Shown: positions 24,376 through 32,543, counted from the stretch's first letter. The stretch: 32,543 nt of DNA from JAGMES01 sp023128035 (GCA_030627905.1 DAOVRZ010000064.1:1-32543); one strand, 5' to 3'. Notes: a model not told the origin generated them from the letters alone. Made by a program: numbers and translations.

Positions 24376-25517
24376 TTTGTACTATTATTCTCTTTATACT
24401 TTATAAAATATATCAAAAATATAGCTATTATAAGTATCTCGAAAAAATTCCTATGCGAATTCATGTTAATGGAAGTCGTGGGAAAAGTGATGTAACCCGT
24501 TTAATAGCAGCGGGATTACGAGGATACACATCGGGGAAAACAAGTCTTAAAGTCTGGGCAAAAACGACGGGAACTTTACCACGTATTCTTGGAACAAATG
24601 GTGAAGAGATTCCTATTGTTCGGCGATTTCCAGTCAATATCGGTGAGCAAATGAAGATTGTAAAAAAAGCTGCTCATGCTGGCGTTGATGTTTTGGTTAT
24701 AGAATGTATGGCAGTGCAACCAGAACTTCAGTGGGTTTCGGAAAATAAGATGCTTCAAAGCCAGATTGGTGTGATCACAAATGCTAGACTAGATCATCTT
24801 GATGTGATGGGCAAGACAAGCGATGAGGTTGCTCATACTCTGGGATTAACGATTCCGAAAGGTGGCAAGGTCTTTACTGCTGACGAGGAGCATTATAATA
24901 CCTTCTCAGAGATTGCCAAAGAGCGGGGAAATGAATGTATTCTGGTAATTGGTGAAGATTTAGATGATGAGCTGTTAGAGGGGTTTAAAGGTCAGGTTTT
25001 TAGGGATAATCTGGCCCTGGCTTTAGCGGTATGTAATGAATTAGGAGTTCCTTATAATGAAGCAATTCAAGGTATGTATAATTATACTCCAGACCCAGGG
25101 GCATTTCAGATTTATACTCTTGTTAAGGATGATAAACAAATTTATTTTGCCAATGCATTTGCAGCTAATGATCCAGAATCAACTCTTTTTCTTTATAAAA
25201 AAGCTCTATCCATTGTGAATCCTAAGCAAATTGTTGGAATATATAATCACAGAAGAGATCGAGACTTTCGTTCAACTCTTTTTTTGGACATGGTCGAAGA
25301 AGTTGATTTTGATGAAATCCTGTGGTTAGGTCGTAAGATTGATTCTCAATGGAAAAAGAGATTGAGTGTTACTACTAAAGTTATTGATGACTCAGAATAT
25401 ATTATTCGTTATATTAAATCTTTACCTGATAAAAGTTTAATCTTTGGATTTGGGAATATCAAAGGCAAGGGACAAAAATTAACAGATGATTTGATAAGGG
25501 AAGTGGAATGTCAATGA
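24363..25517 (+). CDS. pgsB: CapB/PgsB-family poly-gamma-glutamate synthase ligase subunit
   Basis: 384 residues, a Mur-ligase-like ATP-dependent amide ligase. An N-terminal membrane helix (3-20) is followed by the P-loop VNGSRGKSDVTRLIAAGLR (G37-S42), the VLVIECMAVQPELQW block and GVITNARLDHLDVMG, all hallmarks of CapB/PgsB. The later HRRDRDFRSTLF and FGFGNIKGKGQ segments fit the C-terminal half. It would join glutamates through gamma-amide bonds at the membrane with CapC. Start is a TTG at 24363, eight bases after GAGGTG and within the preceding hydrolase gene. Confidence 0.93.
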   Translation: MGYIICTIILFILYKIYQKYSYYKYLEKIPMRIHVNGSRGKSDVTRLIAAGLRGYTSGKTSLKVWAKTTGTLPRILGTNGEEIPIVRRFPVNIGEQMKIVKKAAHAGVDVLVIECMAVQPELQWVSENKMLQSQIGVITNARLDHLDVMGKTSDEVAHTLGLTIPKGGKVFTADEEHYNTFSEIAKERGNECILVIGEDLDDELLEGFKGQVFRDNLALALAVCNELGVPYNEAIQGMYNYTPDPGAFQIYTLVKDDKQIYFANAFAANDPESTLFLYKKALSIVNPKQIVGIYNHRRDRDFRSTLFLDMVEEVDFDEILWLGRKIDSQWKKRLSVTTKVIDDSEYIIRYIKSLPDKSLIFGFGNIKGKGQKLTDDLIREVECQ

Positions 25518-25951
25518 TAACTCAGGCGATGGTTTTTGGAATTATATTAAGCATACTTTTTTATGAAGTTGTGGGGCTTTCACCAGGAGGAATTATTGTT
25601 CCAGGATATTTGGTCTTTTATGTTAATCAGCCTGAACGAATAATTGCAACCATAATAGTTAGCCTTATAGTGTTGGGATTTGGAAAATTGATTGATCGCT
25701 TCACAATTCTTTATGGAAGGCGCAAATACGGAACTTATCTGCTTTTAGGCATTTTAATAAACTGGCTTATGAATCAGGGATTTAATTTGTCGTTTTTTGA
25801 TTTTAAGTTATATAGTATTGGTATGTTGATTCCTGGTATTATTGCCACAGATTTAGAACGACAGGGGATACTTCAAACGTTGTTAGCCATAGGGATAGTG
25901 ACTGGATTGCTTTACTTTATTATTATTGCTACTCTGGGGGTAGGGGTATGA
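25508..25951 (+). CDS. pgsC: CapC/PgsC-family poly-gamma-glutamate synthesis membrane subunit
   Basis: 147 residues with four to five membrane helices. The opening FGIILSILFYEVVGLSPGGIIVPGYLVFY and IPGIIATDLERQG near the end are the conserved CapC/PgsC blocks. CapC forms the membrane synthase with CapB. The ATG at 25508 overlaps the end of capB; the stop overlaps the next gene's ATG (ATGA), so the three are translationally coupled. Length is normal. Confidence 0.93.
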   Translation: MSMITQAMVFGIILSILFYEVVGLSPGGIIVPGYLVFYVNQPERIIATIIVSLIVLGFGKLIDRFTILYGRRKYGTYLLLGILINWLMNQGFNLSFFDFKLYSIGMLIPGIIATDLERQGILQTLLAIGIVTGLLYFIIIATLGVGV

Positions 25952-27024
25952 TCTGGAGAAAAAGTAGAATATCACTTAAGCTTCTTACAGGGTTTCTAAT
26001 CCTTCTATGTATGGTAGTAATTTTTTTGGAAAAGACTGCGATTATAAGTCCACATCCTTTTTATGATACTAAAATTGAGGCGGCTAAAAAGATGGAAGAA
26101 GGAATTCAACTTCTCAGCAATGCGATCAAAAATGAAAATCCTGATTCCATAGATTTAATAGCTGACCCCAATCAAACAGGTTTTATTGGAATGGAGTATA
26201 CACAACTTACGACCACATTGGGATCTATAATTTCCAAACGAACTAGTACAAATCCTGATTTTGTGGCTTTGATTATTGATCTCTTACTCAAAGCTGGAGT
26301 AAAGAAAGGAGATCATGTAGCTATAGGAGTTTCTAGTTCTTTTCCAGCTTTAAATTTAGCCGTTATATTAGCTGTTGAAGCTATTGAGGGAGAACCTGTG
26401 TTAATCAGTTCTATAGGGGCGTCAACATGGGGAGCTAATAGAATAAATTGGACCTGGCTTGATATGGAGCGATTATTTTATGAACACGGGATCATTAATC
26501 ATCGTTCTATCGTAGTCTCCTTAGGTGGGGGCAATGATCAGGGAGAAGGGTTTTGGGGAGATGGATTAAATTTGGCTCATAGTGCGATTGATCGAGATCA
26601 GATTCCTTTTCTTGAATCAGATAACCTAATAGATTCTATAGAAAGACGATTAAAAATGTATCAAGAGTATGATCCGGTTCTCTTTATAAATGTTGGGGGA
26701 GCTCATCCGAATATGGGTAATTGTAGTCATTCTGTTAAGATTCAAAATGGGCTAATCGAGAGAATCATACCATGTTTTCATCCAGATCGAGGATTGATCT
26801 TGCGTTTCTTAGAAAAAGGACTGCCTGTAGTTAATTTGCTTAATATTCCTGACCTAGCAATTAGATATGGTTTGCCTATTGATCCGATACCTTTGCCAGA
26901 ACCTGGTTATAGCAAAGTATACTTTCATAAAAAATATTTGACTTTTAATATTTATCTTTCACTGCTGATCATTTTAACTTATATAGTATGGGGTATTTAC
27001 TATGAAAGAAGGCGAAATAGGTGA
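25948..27024 (+). CDS. poly-gamma-glutamate system protein (third synthase-linked gene)
   Basis: 358 residues with one helix at each end (about 10-27 and 332-348) and a large domain between them. It shows GSIISKRTSTNPDFVALIIDLLLKAGVKKGDHVAIGVSSSFPALNLAV, SIGASTWGANRINWTWLDME, SLGGGNDQGEGFW and FINVGGAHPNMG. I match this to the family annotated 'poly-gamma-glutamate system protein', which occurs with CapB and CapC in bacteria lacking the usual capA-type gene; its biochemical role is not known to me. Both its start (ATGA) and its end (GTGA) overlap neighbours. No CapA/PgsA homologue is present in the window, so this protein probably fills that place. Confidence 0.82.
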   Translation: MIWRKSRISLKLLTGFLILLCMVVIFLEKTAIISPHPFYDTKIEAAKKMEEGIQLLSNAIKNENPDSIDLIADPNQTGFIGMEYTQLTTTLGSIISKRTSTNPDFVALIIDLLLKAGVKKGDHVAIGVSSSFPALNLAVILAVEAIEGEPVLISSIGASTWGANRINWTWLDMERLFYEHGIINHRSIVVSLGGGNDQGEGFWGDGLNLAHSAIDRDQIPFLESDNLIDSIERRLKMYQEYDPVLFINVGGAHPNMGNCSHSVKIQNGLIERIIPCFHPDRGLILRFLEKGLPVVNLLNIPDLAIRYGLPIDPIPLPEPGYSKVYFHKKYLTFNIYLSLLIILTYIVWGIYYERRRNR

Positions 27025-28370
27025 CAAATTACGACAGTCGTAATTTACAACAAATTGCTATTGGTTTGTGGATGGTTTTAATCGGTCTAATCTTGCCTAG
27101 ATTTATTCATGCTTATGATTTTGGATTGATATCTAATATAAATGATAGCATATCTAATGAAGATAGTGGTTTACTTCTTTTTGCTACGACGAAACTGGTT
27201 TTATTGAATACAATTCGTTCTGTACCACTTTATACAGGAACTTTTGTGATGGCAGAGGGGCTTTATTCGCGGTTTAAATCTCGTTTATTGGGCTTTATAT
27301 TTCCTTTAATTATAATTCCTACTGTTTATAAATTTATTACTTTGATCTATGGGATTTCTTATGATTTTGGAAGTCCAGCTTATCTTACGATTTTAGCGAT
27401 TATCATTCTTCAGCAGGCTACGGTGAAAATTCGTCCGATTTTAATTAAAGTAGTTATAATTGGTCTGTTTCTTTTTGGAATGCAGTGGTTGGATGTTGTT
27501 CCCTATCTATCTGTTTATGGATTCGGAAGAGGTGAACTTTCTGTCACGATAAAGCTTATTGCAAATTTTTTAAATGTAAGTTATCTGATGAATTTTATAG
27601 GATTAACTTTTTCAATTTTTATTATTATTAATTCGTTAATTTTGTCTAATGTGGTGATCGGTTATTATCATCGCCTGTTTTTGATGGAAGAAAGAAGAAA
27701 TCAAGAAGAGAGACTTAGACGGGTAGAAGTGGAAGCAATAAAATCCCGTTATCTCAAGGAAATTAAAAATATTGTTCATGATCTTAAAACTCCATTGGTT
27801 ACTATTCAAGGCTTGAGTGGAGTAATTAAGTTAAAAGTTAAAGATGGAAAAATTATAGAATATTTAGAACGAATTTGTAACTCTGCAGAAAAAATGAGTT
27901 TAATGATCTCTGAAATTCTTTATGACAATACAATGAGGGAGATTTTGATTGAAGAATTGTTTCATTTTATTGATGCTCAGTTATCGCCAGAAGAATTAGG
28001 TTCTAAAGTTCAATTTGATCTTTCTTCAGATATAAAAATATTTGGAAATAAAATTCGAATCTCCAGAGCAGTTATCAATTTGATAGATAATGCATTAAAG
28101 GCGATTGATCCGCAAACAGGATTGGTGTTGGTGAAAGCATGGAAGGAAAATGGAGTCATTTTTATTAATATAGAAGACAATGGGTCAGGTATATCAAAGG
28201 AGAATCTGGATTATATATGGGATGTAGGTTATTCTACAGATACTGGACATACTGGATTGGGCTTAAACTTTGTAAAACGTGTAGTTGAAGAGCATAATGG
28301 ACAAATTTCAATAATGAGCGAGGTGGGGAAAGGTACCGAAGCAAAAATTTCTTTACCGGAGGTGAATTGA
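27021..28370 (+). CDS. membrane sensor histidine kinase
   Basis: 449 residues starting at GTG 27021 in a GTGA overlap. The first 220 residues hold about six membrane helices and no extracellular sensor domain of size, so it probably senses a membrane or small ligand signal. A coiled-coil linker (EERRNQEERLRRVEVEAIKS) leads to the phosphoacceptor H253 in IVHDLKTPLVTIQG, followed by the ATPase N box NLIDNALKAI, G1 box DNGSGIS and G2 box GLGLNFV. Encoded in the same transcript as the synthase, it likely adjusts expression of the cluster through the next gene's product. Confidence 0.92.
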   Translation: MTNYDSRNLQQIAIGLWMVLIGLILPRFIHAYDFGLISNINDSISNEDSGLLLFATTKLVLLNTIRSVPLYTGTFVMAEGLYSRFKSRLLGFIFPLIIIPTVYKFITLIYGISYDFGSPAYLTILAIIILQQATVKIRPILIKVVIIGLFLFGMQWLDVVPYLSVYGFGRGELSVTIKLIANFLNVSYLMNFIGLTFSIFIIINSLILSNVVIGYYHRLFLMEERRNQEERLRRVEVEAIKSRYLKEIKNIVHDLKTPLVTIQGLSGVIKLKVKDGKIIEYLERICNSAEKMSLMISEILYDNTMREILIEELFHFIDAQLSPEELGSKVQFDLSSDIKIFGNKIRISRAVINLIDNALKAIDPQTGLVLVKAWKENGVIFINIEDNGSGISKENLDYIWDVGYSTDTGHTGLGLNFVKRVVEEHNGQISIMSEVGKGTEAKISLPEVN

Positions 28371-28373
28371 AAT

Positions 28374-29018
28374 ATGCCAAAAATTTTGGCTATAGATGAT
28401 GAACTAGATATTCTTTATACTTTACAAGCTATTGGAGAGATAGCAGGATTTGAAGTTGTAATAGCAGAAAATGGATTACAGGGACTAAAGTTGATTCAAG
28501 CAGTAGACTTTGACCTAATTTTGGTTGATTATCATATGCCACAGATGAATGGTTTAGAAGTTGTAGAAAGAATTCGCAAGATAGATCAGGATACTCCTAT
28601 CTTAGTTCTTACAGTGGAAGAATCTGTAGATTTGTCTCAGAAGTTTTTGGATACTGGTGCAACAGATTTTGCTGTCAAACCTATTCGAACAGCAGATTTA
28701 ATTTCTAGAATGAAACTTCATTTGAAATTTGCAAAATCTAAATTTGAAGATGATGAAAAGGTAGAACCAGAAATAGTTAACATAGACAGATTAGACTTAC
28801 CTAAAGGGTTAACACCTGCTACATTACAGATGATCATTGCCTACCTAAAAAACATGGATCAATCTAAAACAATTAATCAAATTTCTACTGAAATTGGTCT
28901 ATCTTATCAAACTGGTCACAGATATTTAGACTATTTACAAAAAAATAATTATGTTAAGGTTGAAATGTGTTATGGAAAGGTAGGGAGACCGATTCAAAAA
29001 TATTTGTCTCTAATATGA
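28374..29018 (+). CDS. response regulator with C-terminal winged HTH (CitB/DcuR-like)
   Basis: 214 residues. Receiver domain: acidic pair D8-D9, phosphoacceptor D52 in LVDYHMP, T80 and K102 (AVKPI). The C-terminal region from about 140 contains PKGLTPATLQMIIAYL and INQISTEIGLSYQTGHRYLDYLQKNNYVKVEMCYGKVGRP, the DNA-binding pattern of CitB/DcuR-type regulators that control di- and tricarboxylate transport. It forms a pair with the preceding kinase (three bases apart, GGAGGTGA upstream). The target is probably the permease-rich cluster in front of it; no binding site could be assigned. Confidence 0.92.
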   Translation: MPKILAIDDELDILYTLQAIGEIAGFEVVIAENGLQGLKLIQAVDFDLILVDYHMPQMNGLEVVERIRKIDQDTPILVLTVEESVDLSQKFLDTGATDFAVKPIRTADLISRMKLHLKFAKSKFEDDEKVEPEIVNIDRLDLPKGLTPATLQMIIAYLKNMDQSKTINQISTEIGLSYQTGHRYLDYLQKNNYVKVEMCYGKVGRPIQKYLSLI

Positions 29019-29071
29019 ATAAAAAAGACGAACATTAGATAAAATATTATAAATAAATATACGATTTTTTA

Positions 29072-29100
29072 TTGACAAGTGTATCCTCCTGTGATAATAT
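29072..29100 (+). promoter_or_regulatory. promoter of the purine permease gene
   Basis: TTGACA at 29072-29077, 17-base spacer, TAATAT at 29095-29100. Confidence 0.87.
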
Positions 29101-29126
29101 AAACAATATAATAGATATTTGCTATT

Positions 29127-29150
29127 AATGTTCGTGTTAATACGAACATT
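29127..29150. promoter_or_regulatory. PurR-box-like palindromic operator
   Basis: AATGTTCGT...ACGAACATT, a 24-base palindrome with 22 of 24 positions symmetric, about 20 to 43 bases past the expected transcription start. The ACGAACATT half-site occurs again upstream of the promoter at 29028-29036. The CGAAC core is that of the Bacillota PurR box, though the arm arrangement here (GTTCG-8-CGAAC) differs from the Bacillus one. Confidence 0.6.
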
Positions 29151-29203
29151 CACAGAATTTTAACCTTTAAAATTTATTAAAACGAATTAGGGAGGAAGAA
29201 AAA

Positions 29204-30505
29204 ATGTTGGAGAGATTTTTTCAGTTAAAGGAGCACGGTACTACTGTACGTACAGAGATTATTGCAGGATTGACTACATTTATGACAATGGCTTATATTA
29301 TCTTTGTTAATCCAAGTATTGTAAAAACTACTGGAATGCCAGAGGCAGGAGTCTTAATAGCAACTGCTATATCAGCAGCTTTTGCAACTTTATTGATGGC
29401 TTTATTGGCAAATTATCCATTTGCTTTAGCTCCAGGAATGGGTTTAAATGCTTATTTTACTTATACCGTAGTATTGGGAATGGGCTGGAGTTGGGAAGAG
29501 GCGTTAGGTGCAGTATTTTTATCTGGTATTTTCTTTCTGATTTTGACCTTCTTTAAAATTCGTGAAAATATCATTAATTCAATTCCGATGAGTTTAAAAA
29601 GCGGTATCAGTGCTGGAATCGGTTTATTCATTGCTTTCATTGGTTTAGTTAATGCTGGAATTGTAGTTGACAATCCGGATACATTGGTTGCTTTAGGAAA
29701 TCCAACTAACCCAGGTGTTATCTTGGCTGTGTTTGGTTTGGTTATTACTGTTTGGATGATGGCAAAAAAAGTACCAGGTGCGATTCTTTGGGGAATTATT
29801 GGTACTACAATATTAGCTATATTTACTGGAGTAACTTCTGCTCCAAAAGGGCTTGTATCTATACCTGATTTTGCTCCATGGATGGAGATTTTCGGTAAGA
29901 TGGATATTGCTGGTGCTTGGGGGAAGGGAATCTTTACTGTAGTTTTCTCATTCCTCTTTGTGGATTTATTTGATACAGCAGGCACTTTGGTAGGTGTGAG
30001 TCAACAAGCAGGTTATCTTGATAAAAACGGTAAGTTGCCTAAGGCAGGAAAGGCACTATTAGCTGACTCTATAGGTACGATTGGTGGTTCTATCTTTGGT
30101 ACTCCAACTGTAACCACTTATATTGAGTCTGCTTCTGGTGTAGCCGCAGGTGGACGTACAGGTCTTACTGGTGTGGTTGTGGCAATTTGTTTCTTGTTAT
30201 CTTTATTCTTCATCCCAGTGATTGGGATTGTTCCAGCAGCAGCAACTGCTCCTGCTTTGATTATTGTTGGTTCAATGATGATGAGAAATGTTCTTAGTAT
30301 TAATTGGGATGATATCACAGATGTATTCCCTGCATTCATTGCAATGATTGCTATGCCTTTAACTTATTCAATAGCAACTGGTATCGCGATAGGTTTTATC
30401 ATCTATCCACTTGTGAAGTTATTATCTGGTAAGGGTAAGGAAGTACACTGGATCGTATATATTTTGGGAGCATTGTTCTTGTATCGATTTATTTTCTTTG
30501 CTTAA
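29204..30505 (+). CDS. AzgA/PbuG-type NCS2 purine permease
   Basis: 433 residues, about 13-14 membrane segments. Family blocks are MLERFFQLKEHGTTVRTEIIAGLTTFMTMAYIIFVNP at the start, the substrate-binding FALAPGMGLNAYF, FLFVDLFDTAGTLVGV and ESASGVAAGGRTGLTGV. Members import hypoxanthine, guanine or adenine by proton symport. ATG follows GGAGG. Its purine-linked regulation is supported by the PurR-box-like operator, while the partner gene guaA in this window uses a guanine riboswitch; no riboswitch is visible here. Terminator at 30542. Confidence 0.93.
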   Translation: MLERFFQLKEHGTTVRTEIIAGLTTFMTMAYIIFVNPSIVKTTGMPEAGVLIATAISAAFATLLMALLANYPFALAPGMGLNAYFTYTVVLGMGWSWEEALGAVFLSGIFFLILTFFKIRENIINSIPMSLKSGISAGIGLFIAFIGLVNAGIVVDNPDTLVALGNPTNPGVILAVFGLVITVWMMAKKVPGAILWGIIGTTILAIFTGVTSAPKGLVSIPDFAPWMEIFGKMDIAGAWGKGIFTVVFSFLFVDLFDTAGTLVGVSQQAGYLDKNGKLPKAGKALLADSIGTIGGSIFGTPTVTTYIESASGVAAGGRTGLTGVVVAICFLLSLFFIPVIGIVPAAATAPALIIVGSMMMRNVLSINWDDITDVFPAFIAMIAMPLTYSIATGIAIGFIIYPLVKLLSGKGKEVHWIVYILGALFLYRFIFFA

Positions 30506-30541
30506 ATTTAAGATTATAAATATCATGAACATATGATTAGT

Positions 30542-30577
30542 AAGGGCTTCTGGGATTTAACCAGAAGCCCTTTTTTT
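30542..30577 (+). terminator. terminator of the purine permease gene
   Basis: AAGGGCTTCTGG/CCAGAAGCCCTT, a perfect 12-bp stem with a seven-base loop, followed by TTTTT. Confidence 0.93.
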
Positions 30578-30631
30578 ATGTTGCTAATTCACAACTTTCA
30601 CTCTAAACTCCTATTAAGTAATTTTCGGTAG

Positions 30632-32543
30632 TTATAAAGTAAAAGTAATTGTTAATGTATAATTAGCTCCAGTAGAACTATTATATTCTGCATTTACTTC
30701 AATAGCATAATTATTTGTTGACAGTAAATAATCAGAAAAACTATTTGGAGAAGTATGATCCCCTATACCATTTACAATTTCACCATTCTTCAATAGAAAT
30801 ATTCCTATATACTGACCATTATCCCAAGTAATTTCAACTTTAATAGACTTATCCTGATCTACAAATATATTATGTGTGTTACTAGTACCACCAGCTACAG
30901 TATCATTTATAGTAATTATTTCTTTATATTTAACTGTAAGATTCACAGTAGCAGTATTTGACGATGCACCATGATTATCTATAACGGTATAAGTAAAGCT
31001 ATCCGTACCGTTATAATCTGCATCAGGTGTATATCGGAGTTGTTCTCCTTCCTGGCTTACTGTTCCGTGAGTCGCCTCGCTGTAAGTTTCTATTGAAAAT
31101 GTATCTCCTAAATCATCTGTATCATTATTTAATACATCAATTAAAATACTTTCGTTTTCATATAGGTTTATACTATCATCATTTGCCACAGGATTGTGAT
31201 TTGAGCACACTACAGTAACAAATACTATAGCTTCTGACATACCACCATTACCATCACTAATTATATAGGTAAATTCATCATCATAATCTATGTCTGCTTT
31301 TGGTGTATATAAGAAAGTAATTCTATTAGAACCATCTAAGTATTTTTCTACTGAACCACCATAATATCCTTGGTTAAATTCTGTTATTGTCAAAGTATCG
31401 TTATCAGGATCTGTATCATTACCAAGAACATTAAATATTCCACAGTCATCTCCATGTACTGTTTCATAATCATCAAAAGCTAAAGGTGGTTGATTTACAT
31501 TATTAACTGTTATTGTTACACTTCCTCTAACAATTACTGCAATTCCATCACTAATATCATAGGTGAAAGTATCAGTACCGTAAAAGTTCTCATTTGGTGT
31601 ATAACGGAGACTATTTCCTTCCTGGGTGACAGATCCATTTTCTGGCTCACTAAATGCTAATACAGATAATGAGTCTTCATCAGGGTCTATATCATTAGCA
31701 AGTACATCTATTAATACAGTGCTATTTTCATTCACTTCTGCGGTGTCATCATTTGCTACAGGTGTCTGATTTATATTATTTACTATTATTGTTACAGTTG
31801 CAGTTGCTGTACCTCCATTGCCATCACTGATTTCATAGGTGAAAGTATCTGTGCCATAAAAATTTCCATACAGCGAATAACGCAGATCATCTCCTAATTG
31901 AGTTACCGTTCCATGTTCAGAACTAGAAAATGACGTTATAGTTAATGTATCACCATCAGGATCACTATCATTAGCAAGTACATGTATTAATACAGCACTA
32001 TTTTCATTTACCATAGCTTGGTTATTATTTGCTATAGGATTATGATTTATATTGTTATTCATCGTTACAGTTATAGTTACTGTTCCTGTTGCTAATCCTT
32101 CATTACCATCACTAATATCATAAGTAAAGGAATCCGTACCGCAAAAATTCTCTTTAGGTGTATAACGGAGGCTATTCATTTCTTGGGTTACAGTTCCATT
32201 TTCCGGATCACTAAATGCTATTATTGATAATGTATCACCATCAGGATCAGTATCATTAGTAAGAACATCTATTAATATATTGTCATTTTCAGTTACTTCT
32301 GCAGTGTCATCATTTGTGACAGGTATTTGATTTAAATTATTAACAGTTATTGTTACAGTTGCAGTTGCAGTACCTTCATTGCCATCACTGATTTCATAAG
32401 TAAAGGAATCTGTACCGGAAAAATGTTCATCAGGTGAATAACGGAGGCTATTATCTTCTTGGATTATAGTTCCATTTTCTGGATTGCTAAATGATGTTAT
32501 TGTTAATGAATCACCATCAGGATCTGTATCATTAGCAAGTACA
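30632..32543 (-). CDS. large tandem-repeat surface protein, C-terminal part (5' end outside window)
   Basis: Open on the minus strand to the window edge, so at least 637 residues and still without a start; the internal ATG at 32179 is not a start. It contains almost six repeats of about 92-97 residues of the cadherin-like/Ig (Big_9, tandem-95) type, each with N.PVANDD...VNEN...LIDVLANDTDPDGD.L.I..F, ENGTVTQEG..LRYTP and NFYGTDTFTYDISDGNGG. D-x-D-x-D motifs suggest calcium binding. The last 95 residues after VKYKE form a different, C-terminal pre-peptidase-like beta domain (ITWDNGQYIGIFLLKNGE... NYTLTITFTL). Such proteins are exported adhesins or biofilm proteins. One repeat (about 31208-31495) has diverged strongly. 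Confidence 0.87.
   Translation of the reverse strand, partial: VLANDTDPDGDSLTITSFSNPENGTIIQEDNSLRYSPDEHFSGTDSFTYEISDGNEGTATATVTITVNNLNQIPVTNDDTAEVTENDNILIDVLTNDTDPDGDTLSIIAFSDPENGTVTQEMNSLRYTPKENFCGTDSFTYDISDGNEGLATGTVTITVTMNNNINHNPIANNNQAMVNENSAVLIHVLANDSDPDGDTLTITSFSSSEHGTVTQLGDDLRYSLYGNFYGTDTFTYEISDGNGGTATATVTIIVNNINQTPVANDDTAEVNENSTVLIDVLANDIDPDEDSLSVLAFSEPENGSVTQEGNSLRYTPNENFYGTDTFTYDISDGIAVIVRGSVTITVNNVNQPPLAFDDYETVHGDDCGIFNVLGNDTDPDNDTLTITEFNQGYYGGSVEKYLDGSNRITFLYTPKADIDYDDEFTYIISDGNGGMSEAIVFVTVVCSNHNPVANDDSINLYENESILIDVLNNDTDDLGDTFSIETYSEATHGTVSQEGEQLRYTPDADYNGTDSFTYTVIDNHGASSNTATVNLTVKYKEIITINDTVAGGTSNTHNIFVDQDKSIKVEITWDNGQYIGIFLLKNGEIVNGIGDHTSPNSFSDYLLSTNNYAIEVNAEYNSSTGANYTLTITFTL

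Noticed and set aside
29019..29203. Purine riboswitch in front of the permease
   Set aside because: The conserved GTTTCTACC core and three-helix layout are missing; only a promoter and palindromic protein-type operator are seen.
29461..29985. 174-codon open frame on the minus strand inside the purine permease gene
   Set aside because: Antisense shadow of a well-recognised permease; no ribosome site and the protein resembles no family.
30632..32179. Complete gene starting at the ATG at 32179
   Set aside because: The same frame stays open and encodes further repeats up to the window edge; the ATG is a methionine inside a repeat (TQEMNSLRYTP).

Overview
The window is AT-rich, has strong Bacillota-type ribosome binding sites (GGAGG) and mostly one-strand operons. 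It carries hallmark Bacillota regulation: a CIRCE/HrcA operator at groESL, a guanine riboswitch at guaA, and a tsaE-tsaB-rimI-tsaD cluster close to groESL as in Bacillus. Gene content (CapB/PgsB, CapC/PgsC and 'poly-gamma-glutamate system protein' homologues, many TRAP-type permeases, an IscB-type element) fits an anaerobic Bacillota, most likely Halanaerobiales or a relative. That placement is inference from gene content; no rRNA or tRNA is present to confirm it.

Layout. 1-326: 3' end of an IscB-like RNA-guided nuclease gene cut by the window edge. 379-4764: a metal-dependent amidohydrolase, a LysM-LysM-M14 gamma-D-glutamyl peptidase (minus strand), a secreted AMIN/phosphodiester-glycosidase protein and a small DUF2007-like protein. 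4842-7624: the tRNA t6A operon tsaE-tsaB-rimI-tsaD from a clear promoter. 7625-7751: seven DnaA-box-like 9-mers in one orientation (three perfect). 7761-9134: a radical SAM protein with an internal PDZ domain, followed by about 100 bp resembling the right end of an IS200/IS605-type element. 9430-11578: promoter, CIRCE, groES, groEL, terminator. 11664-12712: a small secreted protein and a secreted leucine-rich-repeat protein. 12978-13964: D-cysteine desulfhydrase/ACC deaminase-family enzyme. 13998-15838: promoter, guanine riboswitch, terminator, guaA.

15958-29018 is the most interesting part: a 14-gene, one-direction cluster. It holds two copies of a module [DctM-like permease - 48-residue two-helix membrane protein - membrane-anchored aspartoacylase/M14-like hydrolase]. 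Between the copies lie a secreted gamma-glutamyltransferase and a small secreted protein. A third AstE-like hydrolase follows, then CapB/PgsB, CapC/PgsC, the poly-gamma-glutamate system protein, a sensor histidine kinase and a CitB-type response regulator, the last six genes overlapping or nearly so. The set reads as a regulated machine for making, trimming and transporting gamma-glutamyl polymers or peptides at the cell surface. The two 48-residue proteins are 23/48 identical without gaps and fall below usual gene-calling size limits. Strong mRNA hairpins without T-tracts sit before the gamma-glutamyltransferase and before the second permease.

29204-30505 encodes an AzgA/PbuG-type purine permease with its own promoter and a PurR-box-like palindrome just downstream of the promoter. 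30632-32543 (minus strand, 5' end outside the window) is the C-terminal part of a large surface protein made of about 95-residue cadherin/Ig-like repeats.
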